Below, piece after piece: positions 37,897-46,298 of a stretch of DNA of 64,000 bases. Below the pieces are notes generated by a model. The model was given only the letters and a program-made list of their open reading frames with translations, was not told the origin of the DNA and did no database searches. Origin of the DNA: Bacteroidota bacterium (GTDB lineage Bacteria > Bacteroidota > Bacteroidia > Chitinophagales > BACL12). The number at the start of each line of letters is the position of its first letter. Position 1 is the first letter of the stretch. The position numbers and the translations under genes are program-made. The stretch spans positions 62,001-126,000 of the forward strand of contig JADKAC010000005.1 in assembly GCA_016715425.1 (NCBI GenBank). The letters run 5' to 3'.

Positions 37897-40800
37897 TTAT
37901 TTTTTTTTCTGTAATGATCTGTGTGATTTGCGTGGTGCTATTTTCTCAAACATGATATAGAGAATTGGCAAAACAAAAAGTGTAAGGAATGTGGCAAGTA
38001 ATAATCCACCAATAACAACAGTAGCCAATGGTCTTTGTACTTCTGCACCGGCTCCATGACTTAATGCCATCGGTAAAAAACCAAGTGAAGCAACGAATGC
38101 TGTCATCAGTACCGGACGCAATCGTGTTTTTGTTCCACGCAATACAATTTGTTTTAAGTCTGTTTCACCACTCGATTTAATTCGGTTAAACTCTGCTATT
38201 AATACAATGCCATTGAGTACGGCGACACCAAACAAGGCGATGAAACCAATTCCTGCACTGATGCTGAATGGAATGCCACGAATTGCTAATAATAATATTC
38301 CGCCAATTGCAGAAAGTGGAATTGCTGAATAAATAAGCAGGCCTTGTTTTACAGAATGAAAAGCAAAATAAAGAAGTATAAAAATCAATAGTAATGAAAC
38401 CGGAACGGCAAAGGCTAATCGTTTTTTTGCTTCAATTAAATTTTCAAATGCACCACCATAAGACACATGATAACCCGGTGGCAAATTCAAATCTTTGTCA
38501 ACCTGAATTTGTAAATCTTTTACAATGCTCTCCACATCTCTTCCACTTATATTGAAGCCAACAATAATTCTTCGGTTTGCATTTTCCCGTTGAATTTGAT
38601 TTACACTTTGCTTAATAGAAACATCTGCAATTTGATATAATGGTATTTGTGTTCCTTGTGAATTAGGGATTAAAAGATTTTGTACATCTTCAATATTCTG
38701 CCGTTGCTCACCTGCCAGACGAACCACCAAATCAAAATGTTTTTCATCCTCATATACCTGTCCACTGCTCTGTCCAGCAAGTGCTGTGTTCACCACCTTA
38801 TTGATGTCGGAAATATTTAAACCATATTGTGCAATTGCATTTCGATTGTAATTGATTATTAATTGAGGGAGTCCATCAATTGGCTCAACATAAATATTCT
38901 CTGCACCATTAATTTTGCTTGCAATGTCGCCCAACAGTTTTGAATACTTTGAAAGAGTATCCAGATTTTCACCGAAAATTTTGCAGACCACATCTTGTTT
39001 TGCGCCGGTCATCAATTCATTAAAACGCATTGCAACAGGATATTGAAAACTATAAGCAACACCCGGAACATCTTTCAATGCCTCATTCATTTTTTCGGAA
39101 AGTTCGTTCCATGTTTTTGCTGATGTCCATTCGCTTTTATCTTTTAAAATAATCATCATGTCCGAAGCTTCCATTGGCATAGGATCGGTTGGAATTTCAC
39201 CGCTTCCTGTTTTGCCAACTACCTTTTCTACTTCGGGAAATTTATTCAATAAAATGTGTGCTGATTTCATTACAGCCTCAGTTGAAGTTTCGATATTACT
39301 TCCTGTTAATACAAGTGTTTCCACTGCAAAATCACCCTCAGGTAATTCAGGAATAAATTCTCCGCCCATGCGTGAAAAAATAACAATTGCAAATACAAAT
39401 AAGGCCACTGTAATTCCAATAACAGTTTTAGGAAATCGCAACACTTTTACTAAATATTTTTGATAAAAATTTTCAATAGCATGCATCATTCTGTCGGATA
39501 TATTTTTCTTGTGCGTAATATTTTTACTAAGAAATAATGCACTCATCATTGGGATATATGTAAGTGAAAGAATAAATGCACCCAGCAATGCAAAGGCAAC
39601 AGTTTGTGCCATCGGCTTAAACATTTTTCCTTCTATTCCTTCCAATGTAAAAATTGGGAGATACACAATCAGAATAATTATTTGACCGAATACAGCACTG
39701 TTCATCATCCTGCTTGCCGAGTGATTTACTTCGCTGTCCATTTCGCTTTGTGATAATTTCGTATGGTGTGATGCTGGTAAATGATCGGCCCATCGTTCTT
39801 TGTTTTCTATTTTTATTTCTTCGGTTGAAATAGGTTGCGCATTCACTTTTAGCAATGTACTTTTCACCATTAAGGAGTGCATCACGGCTTCCACAATAAT
39901 TACCGCACCGTCCACTATCAAACCGAAATCCAATGCACCCAAACTCATCAGGTTACCACTTACTCCAAATATGTTCATCATGATTACTGCAAACAACATG
40001 GACAATGGAATTACCGATGCTACTAAAATTCCTGCTCTGAAATTTCCAAGAAATAACACCAATACAAAAATTACAATTAGAGCACCTTCCAATAAATTTT
40101 TTGAAACGGTACTTATCGCATTGTTCACCATTTTTGTTCTGTCTAAAAATGGTTCTATCTCGACACCTTCGGGCAGTGTTTTTTCAATTTCTGCAATTTG
40201 ATTTTTTACATTTTTAATTACTTCACTGCTGTTACCTCCTTTCAACATCATTACCACTGCACCGGCAACTTCACCTTCATCATTGTAAGTCATTGCACCG
40301 TAGCGAATGGCATTTCCAATGCGCACTTCAGCAACATCATTTATTAAAAGTGGTGTTCCGTTTTTAGTATTTTTCACCACTATATTTTTTATATCATCAA
40401 TATTTTCAATTAAACCTTCAGCACGGATATAAAGCACTGTGGATGCTTTTTCAATATATGCACCGCCAGTATTTTCATTGTTTTTTTCCAAAGCGGTAAA
40501 CACATCATTGATTGTAATTGCGTAAGAATTTAATTTGTTTGGATTAATAGCAATTTCATATTGTTTCACTCTACCACCAAAGCTGCTCACATCAGCCACA
40601 CCTTCCACACCAAGCAATTGTCTGCGCACAATCCAATCCTGGATTGTCCGTAATTCTGTTGCATCATACTTTGATTCATAACCTTTTTTCGGTTTCAATA
40701 CATACTGATAAATTTCTCCTAAGCCGGTTGTAACTGGTGCTAATTCCGGCGAACCAATTCCTTTAGGAATTTCTTGTTCGGCTAATTTTAATCGTTCAGT

Positions 40801-41130
40801 AACTTGTTGTCTCGCCCAATACACATCTACATCATCTTCAAAAACAATAGTAATCAGCGATAGACCAAAGCGAGAAAAACTGCGGATCTCTTTTAGTCCG
40901 GGAATGTTGCTATTTGCCTGTTCAATAGGAAAAGTGATAAGTCGTTCCACATCGGGAGCACCTAACGAAGGTGTTACTGTAATTACTTGCACCTGATTAT
41001 CGGTGATGTCGGGCACAGCATCAATAGGAAGATGGGTTAATTGATAACTACCGTATGCAATGAGGGCAAAAATGAACAAACCTATAATGAGTTTATTCTT
41101 TACAGAAAATGCAATTATTTTATTGAGCAT
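37897..41130 (-). CDS. heavy-metal efflux RND pump (CzcA/CusA family)
   Basis: The 1077-residue inner-membrane pump has the RND topology: N-terminal helix, a periplasmic loop with PIDAVPDITDNQVQV, a central helix bundle, a second loop and C-terminal helices with GAGAEVQRPLATVVIGGLL. In the fourth helix DFGLIVDGAVIIVEA fits the divalent-cation HME-RND type more than the Cu/Ag type (which has an AIGAMVDAA-like motif); the usual final Asn is Ala here. It exports metal ions with the adaptor and TolC proteins. The last codons (KSHRS region) read through sequence resembling the neighbouring hairpin repeat. Confidence 0.92.
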   Translation of the reverse strand: MLNKIIAFSVKNKLIIGLFIFALIAYGSYQLTHLPIDAVPDITDNQVQVITVTPSLGAPDVERLITFPIEQANSNIPGLKEIRSFSRFGLSLITIVFEDDVDVYWARQQVTERLKLAEQEIPKGIGSPELAPVTTGLGEIYQYVLKPKKGYESKYDATELRTIQDWIVRRQLLGVEGVADVSSFGGRVKQYEIAINPNKLNSYAITINDVFTALEKNNENTGGAYIEKASTVLYIRAEGLIENIDDIKNIVVKNTKNGTPLLINDVAEVRIGNAIRYGAMTYNDEGEVAGAVVMMLKGGNSSEVIKNVKNQIAEIEKTLPEGVEIEPFLDRTKMVNNAISTVSKNLLEGALIVIFVLVLFLGNFRAGILVASVIPLSMLFAVIMMNIFGVSGNLMSLGALDFGLIVDGAVIIVEAVMHSLMVKSTLLKVNAQPISTEEIKIENKERWADHLPASHHTKLSQSEMDSEVNHSASRMMNSAVFGQIIILIVYLPIFTLEGIEGKMFKPMAQTVAFALLGAFILSLTYIPMMSALFLSKNITHKKNISDRMMHAIENFYQKYLVKVLRFPKTVIGITVALFVFAIVIFSRMGGEFIPELPEGDFAVETLVLTGSNIETSTEAVMKSAHILLNKFPEVEKVVGKTGSGEIPTDPMPMEASDMMIILKDKSEWTSAKTWNELSEKMNEALKDVPGVAYSFQYPVAMRFNELMTGAKQDVVCKIFGENLDTLSKYSKLLGDIASKINGAENIYVEPIDGLPQLIINYNRNAIAQYGLNISDINKVVNTALAGQSSGQVYEDEKHFDLVVRLAGEQRQNIEDVQNLLIPNSQGTQIPLYQIADVSIKQSVNQIQRENANRRIIVGFNISGRDVESIVKDLQIQVDKDLNLPPGYHVSYGGAFENLIEAKKRLAFAVPVSLLLIFILLYFAFHSVKQGLLIYSAIPLSAIGGILLLAIRGIPFSISAGIGFIALFGVAVLNGIVLIAEFNRIKSSGETDLKQIVLRGTKTRLRPVLMTAFVASLGFLPMALSHGAGAEVQRPLATVVIGGLLLATFLTLFVLPILYIMFEKIAPRKSHRSLQKKK

Positions 41131-41183
41131 AATTATTCATTAATGAATTGAAAATATAAAGAGAAGGTGAACCCTTGTCTTAT

Positions 41184-41206
41184 TTTCTATGACTAAGTCA
41201 TAGAAA
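41184..41206. promoter_or_regulatory. perfect 10-bp-arm palindrome upstream of the RND pump gene
   Basis: TTTCTATGAC and GTCATAGAAA flank TAA, 53 bases upstream of the pump start codon and 34 bases past the stop of the His-rich protein gene. It has no T-run, so it is either an operator or an RNA hairpin between the two co-directional genes. No metal regulator gene is seen nearby. Confidence 0.6.
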
Positions 41207-41213
41207 TATCTCA

Positions 41214-41231
41214 CCCGAATAGCAATTCGGG
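41214..41231. terminator. short GC-richer hairpin after the His-rich protein gene
   Basis: CCCGAAT and ATTCGGG pair around AGCA, eight bases beyond the minus-strand stop. On the plus strand it is followed by TTTATT. It may attenuate transcription between the His-rich gene and the pump, but the T-tail is weak in the gene direction. Confidence 0.45.
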
Positions 41232-41239
41232 TTTATTCA

Positions 41240-41668
41240 TTAAATGAATTGCGGAGGTTGGAGAATCTTATTTTGAAACGAAGATGAATAAATCAGTTCG
41301 TTGCAAATAGAAATAACTTTTACTGAACAATAATCAATTTGATCAATAGAAAAATCGTTCGCATTATTAAAAGCTAGTACTGTGTGTACTGTTGCACAAT
41401 CATTGGTTTTAAATGGTAGCTTTTGATGATCGTGATGTTTGTTATCAGTATCGTTATGCGAATTGTTATTATTGTAATGTTCATTCAGGAAGTCAATAAA
41501 AGATACACTGTTATCATTGTCATCATGCTCTAGATAATGATGAACCAGAACAGGAATTTTCAATAACTCATGTAATTCTGTATTTGCATACAGAAACAAA
41601 GTGAGAAATGATATTACAATTGTATTTTTCAATGTGTTAAAGGTAAGTATAATTGAAATTGCAAACAA
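41240..41668 (-). CDS. His/Asp-rich small secreted protein upstream of the metal efflux pump
   Basis: A 142-residue protein with an N-terminal hydrophobic segment, then LHELLKIPVLVHHYLEH and a His/Asn/Asp-rich run (HYNNNNSHNDTDNKHHDH) followed by KLPFK. I recall small proteins with an ELLKxPxLxxHxxEH / FxxFLxxHY / LPFK pattern next to CzcA/CusA genes in Bacteroidota. The many His and Asp residues suggest periplasmic metal binding. It lies 109 bases upstream of the pump gene with two hairpins between. Function is inferred from composition and context. Confidence 0.7.
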   Translation of the reverse strand: MFAISIILTFNTLKNTIVISFLTLFLYANTELHELLKIPVLVHHYLEHDDNDNSVSFIDFLNEHYNNNNSHNDTDNKHHDHQKLPFKTNDCATVHTVLAFNNANDFSIDQIDYCSVKVISICNELIYSSSFQNKILQPPQFI

Positions 41669-41827
41669 TGACTTGTGTCCGTAGCAAATTCATTGAATCA
41701 AATCCCTATATATTAGTTAAGTTCCCATTTACTTTTTAACAGAAAAAAAGTGTTGGAATCCAATTGCAAATCACAATTGAGTAGAGTAATTATTCAGGAT
41801 TATAAAAAATTTGAATGGAGTCGCAGA

Positions 41828-42226
41828 TCACATCAATGGGATGGAACTATTGTGCTTGTAATATTCAATTTTGGAATAAAACATTTCCGCCATTCTCTCA
41901 CCTTGCCATTTGGCTCTGTCAGCTTTTTCACCGGCAAATAATTCGTCAACAGTAGTGTAGAATAAATTCAACCAATTATCAAAATGTTCTTTGGATACAG
42001 GCAATTTAGCATGAGGAAAAAATGGATTGCCCTGATAGGTTTTTTCTTCTAATAACACAGTTTGCCAGAAGCGGCACATTTTTTCAAGATGCTGTGGCCA
42101 ACGGTCCTCAATTACATTATTAAAAATATCTTTCAATAAATCGTCTTCACGAATTCTGCCGTAAAAAGTATCTACCAAAAGTGTAATGTCCTCAAGTGAT
42201 TGAATGTCCTTTTTAGTTTGATTCAT
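41828..42226 (-). CDS. group III truncated haemoglobin
   Basis: The product of about 132 residues has a 2/2 globin pattern: ITLLVDTFYGRIREDDLLKDIFN, WPQHLEKMCRFWQTVLL, GNPFFPHAKLPVSKEHFDNW with the proximal His, and ERMAEMFYSKIEYY. I chose ATG 42226 because it begins the globin fold; a longer in-frame start at 42286 would run into the upstream gene. Group III haemoglobins bind oxygen and NO and are often linked to cbb3 oxidase genes. It is last in the Rrf2-cbb3 block, seven bases after the 136-residue membrane protein gene. Confidence 0.88.
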   Translation of the reverse strand: MNQTKKDIQSLEDITLLVDTFYGRIREDDLLKDIFNNVIEDRWPQHLEKMCRFWQTVLLEEKTYQGNPFFPHAKLPVSKEHFDNWLNLFYTTVDELFAGEKADRAKWQGERMAEMFYSKIEYYKHNSSIPLM

Positions 42227-42233
42227 TGTCTGT

Positions 42234-42644
42234 TTACATATTGAAGTGTGTGATAATAAAATATGCTGCCCATCCCAAAAATGCAACTAATATTATCCAT
42301 AACCAACTAGGGATACTTTTTGGCGTTTCACTGCCCTCAATAATAAACTTTTTTTGATTGCCTTTATCATACGCATTTATCATTATAGGAATCACACCAT
42401 CCACAATTTTATTATCGCTAATACCATCCACTGCAATGGCAGGTCCGTTCCTCACAATAAATTTTATTTTTCTGATACCTTCTTTGCCTACCGGTGATTT
42501 ACTTACAATTTTTAATGTGTGTTCTCCATCTGTTAATTTCCGTGTATCTAATTCAAATTGCACAGGTGTGGAAAGTTCTGCAATAGGTTGCAAATCATCA
42601 TCTACAAATAATGTAACTCTGCTCTTATTATCTTGCATCTTCAA
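42234..42644 (-). CDS. tail-anchored Ig-like membrane protein of the cbb3 locus
   Basis: The 136-residue protein has a soluble beta-rich N-terminal part (SRVTLFVDDDLQPIAELSTPV, LTDGEHTLKIVSKSPVG) and one C-terminal transmembrane helix (SWLWIILVAFLGWAAYFII). It lacks haem or copper motifs. Similar proteins appear in Bacteroidota cbb3-type oxidase loci, where they are sometimes mislabelled cytochrome c. Its start overlaps the 91-residue membrane protein gene by 17 bases; the second Met (MQDNK) is an alternative start. A role in assembly or partner docking is inferred. Confidence 0.6.
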   Translation of the reverse strand: MKMQDNKSRVTLFVDDDLQPIAELSTPVQFELDTRKLTDGEHTLKIVSKSPVGKEGIRKIKFIVRNGPAIAVDGISDNKIVDGVIPIMINAYDKGNQKKFIIEGSETPKSIPSWLWIILVAFLGWAAYFIITHFNM

Positions 42645-42903
42645 AGTTGGTTAGAATTGTTTGTTTAATATGATTACCGTTTTTTTCACCGGGCTTAATT
42701 AAATATTTTATTGAAAGAATGAGTGTTACCAAAGTAAGTGCAGCAACAACACCAATTATTACCCAATCCCAATTGCTTTGAGGACCGGTACCATGCGTAA
42801 TTCCCTGTGTTATTTTTGGCTGTTGTTGTTCACATACTTCACATGCCCACATAAACTTATTTAAAAGCATCAGAACAATCAATATCACAAATTGCTTTTT
42901 CAT
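42628..42903 (-). CDS. small membrane protein with CxxC motif of the cbb3 locus
   Basis: A 91-residue protein with a signal-like segment, then ACEVCEQQQPKITQGITHG, a transmembrane helix (WVIIGVVAALTLVTLILSI) and a basic tail. The CxxC just after the signal would face the periplasm and could bind metal or carry out thiol chemistry. The same small protein recurs beside Bacteroidota cbb3-type oxidase genes as far as I recall. Its ATG overlaps the ccoO-cytochrome c stop by one base (42903). Confidence 0.65.
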   Translation of the reverse strand: MKKQFVILIVLMLLNKFMWACEVCEQQQPKITQGITHGTGPQSNWDWVIIGVVAALTLVTLILSIKYLIKPGEKNGNHIKQTILTNFEDAR

Positions 42904-43910
42904 TATTTACTTGAGATTACGTTTAAGAAATCAATAATTTTTTTAACCTCTTCTACACTTACTGTTGCTGCATTATTTCCCCAACTTGATTTTTCATGAT
43001 TAATAATTGCAGTTACTTCTTCAGGCGTTAAATTATTATCCGTACCCACTCCAGTCATCACTGCATATTCAGGTCGGGCATCATAGCCTTGCATTATTAT
43101 TTTCACAAATAAATCCAAGTCATCACCCAATACAATCGGACTGTTTTTTAATGGAGGGAAAGCACCTTGCAATCCTTCACCGTTGGGTTGGTGACAAGCT
43201 GCGCAATTATTTGTATACAGTAATTCTCCATCAAGTTGAGCGGGTGCATCGCCACTGGCAGCAACAGTTTTTTCAGCTTTCTTATATAAAAATTCAAGAG
43301 GTAATTTTCCATCAGGTAATGGAGTTTGTTTTAAACTTTGTAAATAAGCAACCAATTGCAAAGCTTCTTTAGTTGCTACAATTTTTCCATTAATTCCTTT
43401 TCTGAATTTATCCGGAACAGTTACTTCCACTTCATCATCACCTACTTCATTTTTAATTTTAAATAGCCAGGGATAAGCGGGCATTATTGATTTTTCTACA
43501 ACTGCCCGTGGCTGATATAAATGTAATAAATTCCAGGCGAGTGAACCTTGTCTGTTTCCTACATTTGTAAGGTCAGGACCTGTTCTTTCAGTACCCATAA
43601 GCGTTGCGGTATTTCTCCAGATATCCATACGTTTATTATCTGCATAATCCGCTGCAATTCCCGGTCTGCTGCCCCACATTTTATCCATATCAATATTGCG
43701 TACTTGCTGTGTATGACATGCAACACAACCATTTGCAATATAGATTTTTTTACCTGCCATTTCATCTGCTGATAGTGGTATTGCATTGGGAAGTGGCGCA
43801 TTATTTTTTTGATTATTTAGCGCAGGCATCACAGCAACAATAATTGTGAGTGCAACAAATAATCCCAATGCTGCACCGAAGAGTTTTTTATGATTATCGA
43901 AAAAATCCAT
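42903..43910 (-). CDS. cbb3 oxidase subunit II (CcoO-like) fused to a cytochrome c domain
   Basis: The protein of about 335 residues starts at ATG 43910 with a transmembrane anchor (LFGAALGLFVALTIIVAVM). A CcoO-type domain follows (NGCVACHTQQVR, then DKMWGSRPGIAADYA, GTERTGPDLTNVG and MPAYPWLF). After a basic linker there is a second cytochrome c domain (NNCAACHQPNGEGLQGAFPPL, with Met ligands in later MTG/MQG segments). Two haem-c sites on one chain combine roles usually split between CcoO and CcoP. The longer start at 43961 would overlap ccoN. It lies ten bases after ccoN. Confidence 0.9.
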   Translation of the reverse strand: MDFFDNHKKLFGAALGLFVALTIIVAVMPALNNQKNNAPLPNAIPLSADEMAGKKIYIANGCVACHTQQVRNIDMDKMWGSRPGIAADYADNKRMDIWRNTATLMGTERTGPDLTNVGNRQGSLAWNLLHLYQPRAVVEKSIMPAYPWLFKIKNEVGDDEVEVTVPDKFRKGINGKIVATKEALQLVAYLQSLKQTPLPDGKLPLEFLYKKAEKTVAASGDAPAQLDGELLYTNNCAACHQPNGEGLQGAFPPLKNSPIVLGDDLDLFVKIIMQGYDARPEYAVMTGVGTDNNLTPEEVTAIINHEKSSWGNNAATVSVEEVKKIIDFLNVISSK

Positions 43911-43920
43911 TGCGTTTTTT

Positions 43921-45669
43921 TTAATTAAGGTTTGATTGTGTATCCGTTTGTGCCTTTGCATTTAAAATATCTATCGCAGATTTAGGTATTTCGAATTCAT
44001 CTTGCTTCTTAACCATTGTATAAAAATTATAAGCAAACAAAATATGTGAAATCCACATCAATGAACCACCTATTGCACGCCATAACCAAAATGGAGTCAT
44101 CATTGCAACGCTATCAATAAATGGTTTGCCGTCCATCCACATTAATCCTTTCAATGTGGAGCCATACATTAAAGGCACGGTATAAAATAATAGGCCTATA
44201 AGTGCAAGCCAGAAATGTGCACCCACTGTATTATGTGGAGGCTCTTTTCCAGTAAGTCTTGGAACGATAGTATAAATAAAACCCCATAACATAAATGTGA
44301 TAATTCCATACATAGTTAAGTGGGAATGCGCAACTGTAAAATCGGTAAAATGCCATACTAAATTTGTAAATCGAAAGGCTTCCGCAGTTCCTTGTAGTGA
44401 GCCTGTGAAATAAAAGATGATACCTATTAAATAAAAAGGAAGTGTATAGCTGTCAGAAAGTTTATTCCAAGATCCTTTAAAAGTCATTAAGAAATTTGTA
44501 GTACCTGCAACAACCGGAATTATCATACCCACACTTCCTACAATGGCAACAGTTTGCAACCACCATGGAATTGCACTGAAAATAAAATGGTGTGTACCGA
44601 TGAGTGTATAGAAAATAATTTGTGTCCAGAACGCTAATATCCCTAAGCTATAAGAGTATATAGGTTTATTGAGTTGTTGCGGTAAAAAATAATACATCAA
44701 ACCAAGAGACAATAACATAAACCACATTCCCACACCTTGATGCATGTAGTAACCTTGTACAATTGTTTCTCCTAATCCGGTTTGCCAGCTTGGCCAATAT
44801 GCAACAATTGCAATTACTAATACAAACATCATTGCCGAAACAATATACCAGTTAGAAACATAAATTTCTTTGGTAGTTCTGCGGGCAATTGTTTTCAGAA
44901 AATTTAATAATGATATGAATACACCAATACCAAATAATGCCATAACAGGCCAGATATATTCTCTGTATTCACCACCTCCATTATTAATACCCGCCATTAA
45001 CATTACACTGCCAATTATAACACTTGCATTAATGAGAATTAGAGTAGTATAACCTGTTTTAATACTTGCAATACGCACATTACTTACTCGAGGAATTACA
45101 TAGTATGCTAATCCAATCATTGCCAAAGATGCCCATCCCCAAAATACCATATTAGTATGTACAGGTCGTAATCTTCCAAAACTTAACCAACTGATATGAT
45201 CAACATCCGGTGCCGAGAATTTTATTCCGAGATATTCTCCGAATGTTGTACCTAACACCAACCAAAAAGTAGCACATCCTAAATACCATAGAATTAGTTT
45301 GGTTAAATCAGGTTCTATATATGGTCGTAATTGTCCTCTTTTCTTTTTTTCTACAAAGCGCAATACATCTGTATTGCTAATATTATCTATCAATCCTTTT
45401 TTGTCGGATGGAGGTGCATCTCCTGCCAACTCATTATTAGCTAATGTATATTCCAATTCTTTTTTTCGTTGTTCCAATTTCTCCACCTCGTCAGGAGATA
45501 AACTTCTGAGGTAAGTATTAAATTTTTCTAATTCCTTTTTGTGTAGATATTTTTTAAATATCGAATATGTACGGGTAACTACCAATAAGGAAGCTACAAT
45601 TATCGGTATTGCAATAAGTAGTATGGTAATTATTATACCTGATTCACCTAAAATATTATTACTTTCCAT
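43921..45669 (-). CDS. ccoN: cbb3-type cytochrome c oxidase subunit I
   Basis: The 582-residue protein has an extra N-terminal helix (residues about 12-32) and a charged linker, then the 12-helix haem-copper core. His ligands are in RPVHTNMVFWGW, MHQGVGMWF, GTHHFIFSAIPWW and VAHSHLTMYG. PIYSYSLGILAFW keeps the Tyr expected to crosslink with a Cu ligand in cbb3 enzymes, supporting oxygen reduction rather than NO reduction. The helix that normally reads GHNAVxF reads MHQGVGM, so it is a divergent CcoN. First gene of the block under the Rrf2 gene, with a candidate operator 16 bases upstream. Confidence 0.9.
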   Translation of the reverse strand: MESNNILGESGIIITILLIAIPIIVASLLVVTRTYSIFKKYLHKKELEKFNTYLRSLSPDEVEKLEQRKKELEYTLANNELAGDAPPSDKKGLIDNISNTDVLRFVEKKKRGQLRPYIEPDLTKLILWYLGCATFWLVLGTTFGEYLGIKFSAPDVDHISWLSFGRLRPVHTNMVFWGWASLAMIGLAYYVIPRVSNVRIASIKTGYTTLILINASVIIGSVMLMAGINNGGGEYREYIWPVMALFGIGVFISLLNFLKTIARRTTKEIYVSNWYIVSAMMFVLVIAIVAYWPSWQTGLGETIVQGYYMHQGVGMWFMLLSLGLMYYFLPQQLNKPIYSYSLGILAFWTQIIFYTLIGTHHFIFSAIPWWLQTVAIVGSVGMIIPVVAGTTNFLMTFKGSWNKLSDSYTLPFYLIGIIFYFTGSLQGTAEAFRFTNLVWHFTDFTVAHSHLTMYGIITFMLWGFIYTIVPRLTGKEPPHNTVGAHFWLALIGLLFYTVPLMYGSTLKGLMWMDGKPFIDSVAMMTPFWLWRAIGGSLMWISHILFAYNFYTMVKKQDEFEIPKSAIDILNAKAQTDTQSNLN

Positions 45670-45684
45670 AATTCAATTTATATT

Positions 45685-45698
45685 GGATAAAATTGTCC
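45685..45698. promoter_or_regulatory. candidate Rrf2 operator upstream of ccoN
   Basis: GGATAAAATTGTCC lies 16-29 bases upstream of the ccoN ATG and matches the perfect palindrome upstream of the Rrf2 gene at 12 of 14 positions. Its location between rrf2 and ccoN fits repression of the oxidase block. Confidence 0.65.
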
Positions 45699-45717
45699 AT
45701 TATTAAGATAAATTTTT

Positions 45718-46152
45718 TTATCGTCTTAAAAATGCTAATCCGTTTTTTACATCCATACTCAACGATTTTACAGATGTGGTTTCCAGCATTTGTTTAAGTT
45801 CCTCTCTAATATTTTTAAACTGATAATGTACAGGGCAAGGCATGTTTTCATTGCATCGTTTCAAACCCAATCCACACCCTCTATAAATTACATCTCCATC
45901 AATTGCAAATACAATAGTGCTTAGCATAACTTTATCTAATGCTTTACTATCCATATAAAACCCACCTTTCGGGCCTTTTTCAGAATTGATAATGTTATTG
46001 CGGGTGAGTTGTTGTAAAATTTTTGAAGTATATGCTTCCGGTGAATTAATTGCTTTAGCCACGACTTTTAAACTCACCTTTTTATCCTCAAGTGATTTTT
46101 TTGCTACATAAATTGTAGCCTTAATTCCGTATTCGCATGCCTTTGAAAACAA
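45718..46152 (-). CDS. Rrf2-family transcriptional regulator, iron-sulphur type
   Basis: The 144-residue protein has the Rrf2 winged helix: SKACEYGIKATIYVAKK, KVVAKAINSPEAYTSKILQQLT and EKGPKGGFYM. Three Cys follow near residue 90-110 in a C-x6-C-x5-C spacing (GCGLGLKRC, then MPC), the place where NsrR, IscR and RirA hold their iron-sulphur cluster. It should sense NO, oxygen or iron status. It sits 48 bases upstream of ccoN and has a palindromic operator candidate overlapping its own promoter. Confidence 0.9.
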   Translation of the reverse strand: MFSKACEYGIKATIYVAKKSLEDKKVSLKVVAKAINSPEAYTSKILQQLTRNNIINSEKGPKGGFYMDSKALDKVMLSTIVFAIDGDVIYRGCGLGLKRCNENMPCPVHYQFKNIREELKQMLETTSVKSLSMDVKNGLAFLRR

Positions 46153-46170
46153 TTTCTAAATCTTTCGGAA

Positions 46171-46211
46171 CAAAGATATGCAAAGTTTGATTATAACGGA
46201 CAAATTTGTCC
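46171..46211 (-). promoter_or_regulatory. rrf2 promoter with overlapping palindromic operator
   Basis: On the minus strand TATCTTTG (46178-46171) matches the Bacteroidota -7 element TAnnTTTG. A TTTG 22 bases upstream could be the -33 element. That TTTG lies inside a perfect 14-bp palindrome, GGACAAATTTGTCC (46198-46211). Overlap of a palindrome with the -33 region suggests autorepression by the Rrf2 protein encoded directly downstream. Confidence 0.7.
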
Positions 46212-46298
46212 AGTATAAATTTATTTGTTTTTTGAAATCGTGAGGATAGTTTAATTACTACAATTGATGTAGCAATTATACCTCAAATTTTGACAGTA

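Noticed and set aside
39158..40201. Plus-strand reading frames antisense to the RND pump gene
   Set aside because: Shadows of a well-supported coding region; low-complexity Ile/Thr/Asn composition.
41750..41941. 63-residue plus-strand reading frame over the haemoglobin 3' end
   Set aside because: No recognisable protein features and it lies antisense to a well-supported gene.
42227..42286. N-terminal extension of the truncated haemoglobin
   Set aside because: It overlaps the upstream gene and adds residues unlike the globin family.
43911..43961. N-terminal extension of the CcoO-cytochrome c protein
   Set aside because: It overlaps the ccoN coding end; ATG 43910 directly precedes the membrane anchor.
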